This document shows positions 49,603 through 60,848 of a stretch of 64,000 nucleotides of DNA, piece by piece. The DNA comes from Magicicada septendecula (Eukaryota > Arthropoda > Insecta > Hemiptera > Cicadidae). Numbering within the stretch: position 1 is the first letter of the stretch; the number at the start of each line of letters is the position of its first letter. Both the position numbers and the translations under genes were made by a program. The DNA is taken from assembly GCA_034769895.1 (NCBI GenBank), contig CM068369.1, positions 144,729,574-144,793,573 on the forward strand. Direction: 5' to 3'. The notes under the pieces were generated by a model. It saw only the letters and a list, made by a program, of their open reading frames with translations, made no database searches and was not told where the DNA came from.

Positions 49603-50475
49603 ATATTTCACTTTAAATAGGAAAACAGTAGTTATAAATTTAAAAAACACATTTTATTTTGCTCCAAAACATTTTAATCTAAATTTTATGGAAAAATACA
49701 TAAGCTGGAAATCGACTTATTGTTTTAACATAATACTACTAATAACAACATAGTAACACACTAATACTGTTAGAAATACTGCGGAATAGTAATACTGTTA
49801 GTCGTTTTGTCAAGTAATATTTATGATTCTGTGTGTAGTAAAATGTACTACTTTTATGTTATCTCCAGTAAGTGGTTTACGCCAGTTCTATGAAAGTACG
49901 TATAGTCTATGACATGAAAAATAAATGTGAACCAATGACGCTACAATAACCATTGAGATTAACCATATTTGTGACTCTTGCTGATCCAAACAGGCAGAAA
50001 TTGGTTTATCAAAGCTCGAATAAACTCTATTTTAACTACTTTAAGTGGTTATATACTTATATTATATGCTTATATACTGTAACGTATATTGAGTTAATAT
50101 TTGAGATATAAGTTTTTTATTTGAGACATTCGGCTGGCAATAGAATTTGTTACACTGAATGTACTCAATGCATTTTCTAAAAAACCAAACGTTCCTAAAA
50201 AGAGGTTTTACTTTACCTTCACCATTAACTTTAATAAGCCTGGACGATCGGAGCTTAAGTTTCCATAATCGTGGCTTTTGTCCTTTTGTTCTTTGTTCTG
50301 ATTAAGATATCTGTTATATTTTTGGTAGTAACAGTTTTTCATTGTCTTGTTTTATTTAAAGGGTTTTGAATATTACTTTCTTTTGAATATTACAACTCAC
50401 ATATAACCAATTTTATTTAATTAGATTTTATATATCGTAATGCTATAAATTTTATCAGATACAGATGAGAATAAA
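49603..50475. other. AT-rich non-coding DNA
   Basis: I see nothing recognisable apart from continuing weak similarity of 49600-49640 to 52170-52210. Confidence 0.5.
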
Positions 50476-50805
50476 ATGAGAATACATTACTTGGTACATC
50501 CACTTCTGTTGTGTGGTATCACATCCCTACACGGAGGTAACATTAGTCGGGATCCTTACTTTGTTATGCTTACATTAATCTTTGTATGTGCAAGTGGGTT
50601 ATTATTAACACCGACTTTATGTAATTTCGTCAGATCTTTACAGGACACATGCTCCGCTGATGTTATTAGACAACGTTCTACCAATGTGGAAAAAATAATT
50701 GTACATTCTAAAAAAAAAATGTTTGATTTGTTTTTAAGTTATACGGACACATGTTATGCAGTTATGCAGAAACTTCTTCATTGCCAGTTATTATCGTATC
50801 CTTAA
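50476..50805 (+). CDS. Unassigned 109-codon ORF, possible membrane-protein exon
   Basis: The frame begins with ATG and runs to TAA. It contains a hydrophobic stretch, about residues 26-50 (YFVMLTLIFVCASGLLLTP), that could span a membrane, followed by a charged segment with Cys residues. An acceptor-like ATCAGATACAG stands just before it and the frame is open for several codons upstream. Layout and length would suit an exon of an insect chemoreceptor-like protein, but I see no diagnostic motif. Chance ORF remains a real alternative in this AT-rich setting. Confidence 0.25.
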   Translation: MRIHYLVHPLLLCGITSLHGGNISRDPYFVMLTLIFVCASGLLLTPTLCNFVRSLQDTCSADVIRQRSTNVEKIIVHSKKKMFDLFLSYTDTCYAVMQKLLHCQLLSYP

Positions 50806-53800
50806 TATAGCATCTTTCAATATACACACGAATCTTTCCTTTAAAATTTTTCTGTAAATTCACTATTCACAGTCTAAATCTCTACAGTGTATCGTGTGTC
50901 TATTTAAGGTAAATTAACTCTTATTTTATAAAATAAATTTCCTATTACTTGTGTGAGCTAACAACGTTTAAACAAAACGTATTTATTTTGGCCTCGTATT
51001 TGGAGAACACAAAAGTTAGTGCGTCAGTGCAAGCGTAAAGATTGCTAAACAGACATAGTGTACTGTGTAAACCATTGCAAAATTGCTCACTGGACGGCTG
51101 TACATAATGTGTAAACAAGAAGGTCTCTAAAGTAAAACGCAAGTGTAAAAACTTTTCTTATATCCAATTGGCCAATTTATATTTATATCCAATTTATTTA
51201 ATTCCCTGATCAGTTAGCAAGGCTTCATTACCATATGTATTAATTTGAAGTTTTAGTTTTTAACTGCAAAACAACTTACAAATTTCAGTGTTAAATGCAA
51301 ACTTCAAAAGTCATATTTCCTTTTGTCCACTCCCACTTTATCTAATTCCATGAACTTCTAAATTTAGTGTAACTTGTAAATGCATATGCATAACTTGCCA
51401 CAGGTTTATTTGATTAATATACACACCGTTTGGCTCAGCACACGAACGTATTTGTACAAGTTAATATTTTGGTATAGTCAACAAAACCGCTCTAGCTTCA
51501 CGGCATGATATTTCATGGATTTTAAATATTAGTCTCAGTGGTAACAACAATAGATAATTTATAACTGTGCATTATGAAGTAGGCCTATAAATATACAAAC
51601 AATAATAGCAGTCACAAAGTTAGAATAATTACAGCAGTCCGCATGCAATTAAACAATTAAATATCTAACACATTCCGTAATGTACTCTCTGATAATAATA
51701 CTGATTGTATACTGAATTTCTTTCACTTGTCCCCCTGGTTTATTTATTTGAAATCAAAATTCAACTGCCTGAGTTGTCGGCGCATGGCGTTTGCATAAAC
51801 TAGCCAGGTAACTTGTTGCATAAAGTTGTTTACAATAATGTAGCACCACTATTATATTTCTAGCCGCTTCCCAGGAACCGCTAGAACTTTTCGAATTGGG
51901 CATTACTTTAATTTAGAACAGATGTAGATCTATAAAATTTTTAAATTAAATATTTGAATGTCTTCAATTGACTCAAAGTAGACAGTGCATGACTGACATT
52001 TCACTTTATGAAATACACTGTGAGTACACTGAGAGAAGATGTGCATACACTCACTCCAAAAACAATAAATATTAGCGGCTAAATTAAATTATGAGTATAT
52101 GAAAATGTTAATACTCATTTTATAATAAAGTAAATATATTACAAAATATTACCTTACGTATGGATTCTTTTAGAATATTTTACTTTAACTAAAAAACACT
52201 AATCATAAATTACAAAAAGACGTTAAAAGTCCTGGATTATAAATACGAATATATTTAAGTCGCTAATTAAATAGAACGTTTGTTCGTCAGTATAATAACA
52301 GTGTAATAACTAATAAAACAGCATACGCTGCTTGCAAAATTCGTTAATAAAAAAAGCAATAAACTTGGAGTAACAAGCAACCTAGGCTAATCGAATGGAA
52401 TAAATATTATATTTGAATGGGTTGTATATCTGACATCTCCATTAATATCAGTTTCCTGTTAAAATAAAAAAGCTGTACTCTTGTTTTACGATTGCTCTAG
52501 GTATTTTTTATTTATTCACTATTTTGTTGTTAACACAGTTCAGAGAGTTTACTCGTTTGAAAGATGTATTATCTGTACTCCATTCCAATAAATATACTAA
52601 CTACATGTAACAGTGTATGTAATTCAATTTTATACTTTAAGTTAATTACAAAGTCATACGTAATTCGTAGTCACAGTGTTCTTGTTAATACATTATACTT
52701 CATGAATCAGTAGCACTCATATTTGAATATGAGTGTGGACAATAATAACCGCTGTTTACAGTACATGTAAGTACACTTAAAGTGGTGCAAATGTGGGTAT
52801 ATCTGCTTACCTCTCTGGCTTCGCTATACCGGTAAATAGGTGTGTTTGGTATATAACACTAATTTAGCAGTTACTAGACGTAAAAATATTCATTGCTGAT
52901 TATTTTGCTCTGTCCTATCAAGAAAGTCATGGTATAATATAATTACGCGAGTAAGAAATTTAATGTGTTTTAGTTTCTAGTGTTTACAAAGACGTTAATT
53001 CGTATGTTTTCTAAAAAAGTAATGTTTTAAGTAAATGAATGCGTGCCTATCCATAGAGCAGGAGTAGTACTCTAGCATCTTTACTTTACGGCCATGGCTA
53101 TAGCATTGTTAAAAAACTGAACGTGCCCATGTAACTCAAACTATAGGTTAATTTTTAAACTCAACTATAAATTTTTAAATATAATGAAGTAAAGAATCTA
53201 AAACTCACATCACATGTAAGAACAATTGATTTTATGGTATCTGTGCTACAACTTTGTTAAAAATATATGAAACTTGAAATATGTATAAACGGTAGATGAA
53301 AATATTTTGGAAAGAAATACGTTATGTAGTTACGTAACACACAGACTCGGTATTAACTTACATTGTTTCCCATATCTTTAATTTTTGTTAGTTGTTTTTT
53401 ATGCATGTAAAGGATTGTTTTATCGGTGGTACTGCAATGCAAATATTATTAATTATCAATAATTAAACGTTCGTTGAAGCAAACACGTAACGGTTTAATG
53501 ATGAATAGAAAAGTAAACAGTTTTTTAAAGGTTTGACAGATGATGATTACAACACATTTGTTTGTTATATGGTCTTACAAATTCTTTCTTTCATTTAAAA
53601 ATTTAAAAACATCTTTAACGACTAAGTTTTAAGATATATAACTGCATCCATTTACAGGGACGTATAAATACTTTCAACAACACCCATGCAAAGTCGTGCA
53701 AATGTTTCTGGCTCAGCGCCAGAACTCACTGAATGTGTTGCATCAGATTATTCAACAAGCAAAAAACGAATAAAAGAATAAGAAACTAACTGCAAAATCA

Positions 53801-54159
53801 GCAATACTAATTCTTTCTTAGTGTAAAAAGTGGTACCCTGTTTTATTTTATGTAGACCTGAGGTTCACACATAAATGCAAACGAATTTTATCCTATTCAA
53901 GAGCGTTAGGCATATAACTTTTCATTGTTCTGTTTAAAAACACTTAAATCCGTATATTAGAAACTTAGGAAGAGCTTCATTTAAACATTTTGGAATAATC
54001 ACATAAGTGCCACTAAACAGTAAGAATGTGTGGAAACACAGATGACTACTACACAATGGGAGGGTGACTGATAGATGTTTTACCAAGAACAAGAAATATT
54101 TGCCGCCAAAAAATATTAGACGCGATTTAAACATTGTATCATTAGACCAGAAGATAAAA
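50806..54159. other. AT-rich non-coding DNA
   Basis: The segment 52085-52200 is the paralogous empty site for the Penelope-like insertion. Short frames at 50945-51142 and 53934-54200 are unassigned. I see nothing else. Confidence 0.5.
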
Positions 54160-54335
54160 ACCACTGAAGGAGATGGTGTGAACACGTGAATTGCATGCAT
54201 GATATCCGTCTACCTGTGGCTGCCTTGGCTTATCACCCTACTGGGAAGAGAGACGTCGGTAGACCGAGGAGGAGATGGGTTCCGGACCGGTCTAAGGCCT
54301 TGTTCTTGGAGTGGTGATAATGACGATGAAGAAAT
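54160..54335 (+). mobile_element. LINE ORF2 C-terminal relic
   Basis: One frame reads RRWCEHVNCMHDIRLP, then YHPTGKRDVGRPRRRW and a stop, followed by a GATAATGACGATGAAG tail. The order (G/E)HV-x-M-D-R-LP, PxGxRxVGRPxxRW is common at the C-terminus of RTE/Jockey-type reverse transcriptase proteins. It is a short 5'-truncated copy. No target duplication was identified. Confidence 0.75.
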
Positions 54336-54974
54336 ATTTTCAAGCCGTGTACATATGATACAATACTAGCATATGTATGTAAATCAAGTAAATCATTACT
54401 TAATATTTGTGAAAACGTGACAGCCTTTCTTGGTCGCTGAGCTGTGCCAAATGAATTACCCCGACTTAAAAGTGTAGCTATGTTGTCTACAGAGGAGAAA
54501 AGGGAGCAACGCGATAACAGTTCACCGTCTCACTCATGCACTACCTCTGTCTCTGTCACACACATGCTTCTAATGTTCTCGTCAGCCTTGTTGCAGCCGA
54601 TGTTTACACTACGAAACATTGTACAAGACAAACATTGTGCGCATGTGCGAAATGAATGAACAATTTGTTAGCCTCGCAACAAGGTGTTTGTCCACTGCCG
54701 CATCTCGAAGTCAGTGTCCAATTTCTGTCGTCAGGTCTGTAATACTGAACCAACAGTAAACCTGATACTTTGTGTGTGTTGCCGCGCCGCACGCGTGTAT
54801 TTTTTGCTTAATTTTGTTATGTTTTTGTCTAAAACTGGGGTAGCGCGATTCTTGCGTAGCCATTATCTGTAGAATAAAAGAAAGTTCTTGATTGCTTCCA
54901 GTAGTTATTTACTTAAAGTCTCTTTATTTATAAAAAGTGACCACCTATTATTTTTATTTAAACAATAGGGTTTG
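54336..54974. other. Non-coding DNA
   Basis: The segment 54420-54870 is less AT-rich, with overlapping short frames on both strands (54444-54659, 54684-54872 and 54604-54792). None matches a known family. Confidence 0.4.
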
Positions 54975-55725
54975 ACCGCCCTATTTAAATTTCTGAAAAC
55001 GTGTCTGGATACTACGTATGAAAAAATAAAATATACTAACAATTTTAAATATCTTGGGGAAACATATGTCGAAACGCCTCAGACAAAGAATTCTTTAAGA
55101 TAATCAAACATAAATTAGCGAAGGCCCGACCCCGGACTCTAACCCGAGAACTGTACGGAAAGAAAATCTTTCCAGAAGTGCGAAAGTCCGCCATTATAGC
55201 ACTGTCATCTAGCCGGTGATCATGTATGGAGTGCAAATAATGTGCTTTCTAAATATGGAACTTCTTCTTAAAATTGAACAAAGAATTCTTCGTAAAATTT
55301 GTGGCCCCAAGAAAAACAAAGATGGATACAAGCATAAACTCAAAGAAGAGCTGTACATGAATCTGAAAGATCTGGAAACGGCTTTCCAAAGGAAAAGACT
55401 GAGATTCCTTAGACATATGGTTCGGATGCATTGGTCTAGAATAAATAAATAAATTTTCAACTATATTTAGCAACTTTCCAGTCTGAACGGATACACCAAA
55501 CAGCTCAAGCAGAAAAATGATGAAACTGGGTATCTCTTTGAACGACTATGTAGATAGAAATACGTACAGAAACAAAATGCAAAATCTTGAGGTTTTCTGC
55601 GGTGACAAAAAGATGAGAAATGAGTAGATAGTGGAAAGGAAGGCGGCGCAGAGTGTGCGAATGAGAGCCTTCTGGCAGGAGAAGAAAAGGAAATGGTATT
55701 CGCGTGAGCCACGGGTAGCCTGTTC
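54975..55725 (+). pseudogene. Second LINE ORF2 C-terminal relic (broken reverse transcriptase end)
   Basis: Broken frames give NFKYLGE at about 55035-55060. Next comes the 78-codon piece 55216-55452 with KIEQRILRKICGPKKN and ELYMNLKDLETAFQRKRLRF, ending in HMVRM. Then NRTYRNKM-like and QNLEVF segments near 55555-55600, and an Arg/Lys/Glu-rich end near 55640-55690. The order (FKYLG, I-x-R-x-ILRKILGPK, RRLRFxGHxxRM) is that of non-LTR reverse transcriptase C-termini. It belongs to a different family from the relic at 54160. Several stops and frameshifts make it dead. Confidence 0.82.
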
Positions 55726-56669
55726 GTATTAAAAAATAAATAAAATTACCAAAATTTTATTTATTTTTTACAAGTCTTGTGCTTTTCATTGTCTACTCTC
55801 TTGTGTACACATAACAAATCCTTCTCCACTTTAACGTGTATACGAAGTATACTCAACGTGACATCGTGACTTTCAGTTAACCATGCGGAAAACAAACACA
55901 TTTTACATTTAAAAATTATTTGATTATTTTACAATTTAAAGTAAGTATTCCATTTCACCGCCTAAATAATATGCATAAATAAAATAAAACTAAAATAAAG
56001 CTCTATATAAAATAAAAACTAAAACAAATACGCTCTATAAAGAAACGACGACACAAAAGAATAACTTAAGGTGTTGGAAAACCCATTGGCAATGGATTGG
56101 TGCTGGATCACAGTTACGTTGGTGTGGCGTTATGTGCCACAGTTTATTACTGTAATCTGTTACCAACACATTTCCTGGTATCAGCAAATAGCCTACACTT
56201 GCTACTCTGTTTAATTTACTCCACAGTTAGAATCATGTAACAAACTGGAGCAAATTTAAATTGTTAACAATACACTTTAAAATTCTGCTTTATTTAAGTC
56301 CCGGAAACATTCAGCTGTTATTTAGTTTTGCTAACATAAAGTTTAATACCGTAAATTCTTAATTTTATTAGTCAAATAAATTTAAAACTAAATATTATTA
56401 CTTACTTTACAGCAGTTAAATAACACTCTTAGACTTATCGTACAGTTGCAGCTGATTTGTCAATTGCATTCACAGGTTTTTGAGTTAATTCCTGTGGAAC
56501 AAAATGGATCCTTAAACTCGGCGTAGATAACAGAATTCTGGAAAATGCAAAATAATGCAGTTTAATCTGATTAAACAGCAAGGAAAGAGTTCAAATTAAA
56601 CCAAAGGCATGTTGAAATTAGTTTAACGAGTGTCCTGGCACTGCTGTAATACTATTTATAGGCTTCTGG
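55726..56669. other. AT-rich non-coding DNA
   Basis: I see nothing recognisable in this stretch. It runs to the start of the TTG array. Confidence 0.5.
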
Positions 56670-56799
<130 letters not shown>

Positions 56800-57704
56800 C
56801 TTATATTTTACAATTATTAAACACATACAGTTTTCAGTTATGGTGTGTATCTAATTTTTACTTTTCCACAGTGTTCCAAGAAATCTGTATAATTTAAGAG
56901 CGTGATGGTACTTTGTGTACACTCGCTGAACAAGTGTTTGTAAACTAATAACGACTCTGTTGTATTTGTTATGAGTCTAGTAAACGATAAAATATTATGT
57001 AACCGGAATCTTATGTATTCAGGTAGGCTGTAAAACGTCTTATAAAATGCATATATTTTGACATGATAATATGGCCTTTGAAAGTAGACAATCATAGTTA
57101 ACAAAGACGCGAAAACCCATTTCATAATTCAACAATCACTGAAACTTTTTAAATCAAACCAGAGTTTCAGTTGCTGAAATTTGTATCCTCTTCAGGTTTC
57201 AAATTAACTGCACCCATTAACATCCTACAAACAAGCAATTTGTGTCAAACACAAAATCATGTTAAATAAGGTCTAAACAAAAATTGGTTACTTACTCGGT
57301 TATTTCTAAAGCTAGCAATAGACTACTTTGATTTTTACCAATATTTCACAACAGCAAAGACGTAAATGAAAAGTAACTTAGTACATTCTTCGAGGTAACG
57401 ATTGTTTTAGGGTGGCTAGTAGCAGTGCATTACTCCGATTAAAAATACATCGGTTGGGTTCTGTGACGGTTGTAGTTAACAACTGCAACAGTTTGTACGT
57501 AAAGATAGGCGCTTTCAATCGAGTTGAACTCGTCTATTATATTTACCGATAATAAATTTTACATTGCCCTTATTCTGTAGTCAATAATTATTTATAAATA
57601 ATAATTTATAACAAACTTTATAATTCTGATGTGATTTTTGAACACACTTCGTTTTTATAATAAGCAATTTTGATTTACCTTCACTTAATTAAAAAAAAAA
57701 TATG
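56800..57704. other. AT-rich non-coding DNA
   Basis: A 15-bp imperfect hairpin with TTTCAG/CTGAAA arms lies near 57150-57170. No gene is supported. Confidence 0.5.
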
Positions 57705-58105
57705 TATAATAATAAATCCGGGATTACGATAATAAATTATTGTTAACTTACGGTATAGGTTTTTTCCCTATATCTGAAAGTAGTTCTACTGGCTCGTAAC
57801 GCCCCCTTGATAATATGCTACTCTCCAATTCTGTCTACTGGAATAAACTCTAGGTAATCCTTATTCAGTGGTAATTAATTAGCAATAAATTATGGTAAAA
57901 TAATTATTTCAGGCAGACCTACTGTTTCCGAGAAATGATATTTTCTGCTAGTTTGAATTCGAACTAGCAGAACAGGATGTTTCTTCTATATTGTGTGTGG
58001 TAATAAATTCGGGATTACGGTAATAAATTCGTAATTATTTAGTAATAATTTATAAGCTAGGTTTTCTCCGCCATCTGAAAGTTGCTCTGCTAACTCGTAT
58101 TTACT
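57705..58105. repeat. Pair of diverged direct repeats around a 30-bp palindrome
   Basis: Copies at about 57706-57802 and 58001-58102 share AATAAAT(C/T)CGGGATTACG, TAGGTTTT and ATCTGAAAGT...CTCT/CTACT...CTCGTA. Between them, 57943-57972 is a near-perfect 30-bp palindrome (TTCTGCTAGTT and complement around GAATTC). Confidence 0.65.
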
Positions 58106-58464
58106 ATAATTATATAATTCTATTATAGTTTCCTATAATCAAAGCCGAAATAACACAATACCTGCGGTTGACACCAATCCTGAGCTGTTATTTAGACACC
58201 AGTGCCATCTAGTAGTGTGTTGAACAAACATCTGCAACACAGGCATTGATGTTACAGTAAGCTTAAACTTTGTACAGTGGTAACACTGTTTAATGAGTGC
58301 CTTCAAGTCTTTAATCCGCCCTAATCAAAACAAAGTTTAATGAAATTGGACCCTCAATAAATTAAACATACATATACCTCCAACAGTTGTGTAGCATAAC
58401 GTTTCGCTTATACTGTATCTAAACAATTGTTTCGAATATCTATCGATTAAGTCAGTATATAATA
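58106..58464. other. AT-rich non-coding DNA
   Basis: No gene or element is recognised up to the TA that precedes the mariner end at 58465. Confidence 0.5.
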
Positions 58465-59680
58465 CACGAGGGCCGATCAAATATAAGGCAGACTTTGGAA
58501 TTGGCATTAACACTTGTTAATTTTGGCAACAGTGATCAGTGGGTAGCAGTGCCTAGACGTGTGTAGCGTTACGCGCTAGTTTCTAAAGTCGTCGTTTGTT
58601 TAAGTGTTGTTATGATAAATGAACATGATGTATTCTATTTCCGTTCTTAGTTTAATCGTGATCTAATCAAACAGGCGTGTCACATCTCAAACGTTATTTG
58701 CTGCTTGAATTAGAGGCGTGTCACTGTGACAGAAGGAGTACTGACAGGGTACGTGTAATATTGATACTGTATAAACGCGTGTAAATTGTAATAATTTGTT
58801 TTGTTCTGAACAAATTAAAATGTGTGCGACTGTGTCAGACAGACAGTGAAATATTTTATAACATCAGTTAATGGCTTTTTATTAATCGTTTACAAATCAT
58901 AATAAAACAAACAAGCAATGTTTATTTTAAACGAAAATAGAAGTTGTCATAATTACCGTTGTAGACTACTGTATATTATCAGTTGGTGTTAGGAGTAATT
59001 CTGTCTCTTCCATATCTGTGTCAGAACTTGTATCATTATTGAGTCAGCCTTATAACTGATAAGATTGATATCGACATCGATGGGCCAGATCCCAGAGCTT
59101 ATCTTTATATTATATTATATTCTTAATTATATTCTCGACACAATAACGCCACTTGTCTGTCGTTTTCCATTTACTCCTTCTATATCAATTGTTTTATATG
59201 AGCTAGCTTACAGAATTGTTTTGTTCAGAATACAGTGATAAGAAGGAAGTCTTAAAACGACGTACCCCGATTTAAGTGGTAAGATAACTCTTATATGACT
59301 ATACAGACATTCTGCACATGCGCGTAATACATTACTGTGTGAATAGTGTCAACGCCCCTGACAAATAGAGTTTCCGATGTGCCACGCCTGTTTGTTTACT
59401 TAGGCATTGAACTAAGAACGGAAATAGTGTACATCTATCGGTTGTGCAGCGTTTGATTATTAACTTTTTAGTATACGATGGTGTTAAATCAGCTGAAATT
59501 TTGCACACATTGTGCGCACAATTCGGCAATAACACACTTATAAAGGCTCAAGCGTACAAATGGCATAAGGTTTTCTGTGGCTGTTTGGAAAAACTGTCTA
59601 CCCTCTCTCACGCACTGTCCCAGAAGCAGCATTACGTCGAACAACATTTTGCAGCCTGTTTCAAAATTTTAAAATAAAAA
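58465..59680 (+). mobile_element. Mariner fragment split by a TIR element
   Basis: The left end reads CACGAGGGCCGATCAAATAT after a TA, resembling mariner termini. Coding sequence resumes after the nested element. At about 59443-59640, QRLIINFLVYDGVKSAEIL and KWHKVF match the N-terminal helix-turn-helix region of mariner transposases. A frame starting at an ATG near 58612 would join across the insertion at a single TA. The catalytic domain and right end are missing, so the copy is also 3'-truncated. No active protein is possible. Confidence 0.75.
58633..59429. mobile_element. TIR DNA element inserted at TA (copy 1)
   Basis: Ends are inverted repeats of about 55 bp: CTATTTCCGTTCTTAGTT on the left and its complement on the right (about 59410-59427), continuing through ACAGGCGTG(T/G)CACATC. 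TA flanks both ends (58631-58632, 59430-59431), as for Tc1/mariner-superfamily insertions. The minus strand keeps remains of coding sequence (DKWRYCVENIIK near 59128-59165), perhaps the tail of a transposase. At about 800 bp it is non-autonomous. Confidence 0.75.
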
Positions 59681-60189
59681 CAAACAGCTTAATGCCTAAC
59701 AAATACTTATTTATTTTCTATTAATTGTTTCAATTATTTGTTATAATTGTTTCAATTATTATTTAAATTATATTTAATTATTTGTTTATTTTTAGTAGTA
59801 TGCTTTTCAATTAAACTAGTTGATACTCATTACGTTAGAAACAAAGTACGATGCAGATTTGACATTTCAGAAATAAATCATAGATAAAGACCTAACAATA
59901 ATTGTTTTTTTATAAAAAAAATGAAACATCACAATGTCGTATGTTTTAAAATTGTAATTCACAAATGGTCATAGAATAAAGTCAGTGTAATTCTCTGTCA
60001 ACTGGCGCGTGCGTTCATGAGACAGCATAATCGATTCTGTGGTCTGAGTCGTAACACCAATGTTTAGTAACATACGGCTGCTCCTCTGTGACCTCGGTTG
60101 TATACTGTACTCCAGGACCGTACAGTGAATCGAGGTACGGTTCAGTTAGTGCCTCTGAACAGTGCGAGTAGAGTTCTTACAGCAAATAT
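59681..60189. other. AT-rich non-coding DNA
   Basis: I see nothing recognisable in this stretch apart from repeated AATTATTTG-type words at 59715-59790. Confidence 0.5.
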
Positions 60190-60848
60190 ATTTAGGGTCT
60201 GATTAAAACAGTAACATTTCTGCTGAATCAGAAAGACAAAAAAGAAAAGGTTTTTTGATGAAAAAAGTGAAGACCAAAGCAATCTCATATCAGATGTAGA
60301 CAAATTTGGAATAATGATAACAGAAATAGTGGACACAATTCTAACTGACTTAAGAAATAGTTTTGATGCAATTCAAAATTTCAATGGTATATTTGGTTTT
60401 CTACATGAATCTAATTTTCAGTCAATGACAAAAGAAGAATTATAAGTACAAACTGAAAAATTAGCTAATGTTTACAAAGATGATGTCGACAAAGATGAAT
60501 TACTTCTAGAAGTTGAGAGCTTCAACTACCATGCACTGGAGTTATATCCAAAATTGAAGTCTACGGATCTTCTGAGATTGATACACATATATGGACTTCA
60601 AGATGCTTATCCAAACTTAACTACATGCCTCCGAATCCTTTCCCAAACTTCCAGTTTCGGTCGCTTCCAACGAAAGATGTTTTCAAAAGTTAAAACTCAT
60701 AAAAACATATGTAAGAAGCTTAACAAAAGAACAGCGACTAACAAATCTAAGCATTATTTGTACTGAACATGAAATAACTGGTAAATTATTTTATGATGAT
60801 GTAATAAAAACCTTTGCTGCAAAGAAAGCTTGCAAAGTAAAGTTTTAA
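60190..60848 (+). pseudogene. hAT transposase C-terminal region (broken)
   Basis: This is the end of a hAT-superfamily transposase of the zinc-finger MYM/TTF type. An open frame begins with SERQKRKRFFDEKSEDQ at about 60215 and runs through FNGIFGFLHE. A stop interrupts it at 60443-60445. It then continues with LLLEVESFNYHALELYPK and LRLIHIYGLQDAYPNL. Near 60635 the frame shifts, and the hAT dimerisation domain follows in another frame: LPVSVASNERCFQKLKLIK, TYVRSLTKEQRLTNLSII, ending at TAA 60846-60848. The dimerisation domain itself is intact. The N-terminal BED/zinc finger and first catalytic motifs are absent. One stop and one frameshift make it inactive. Confidence 0.88.
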
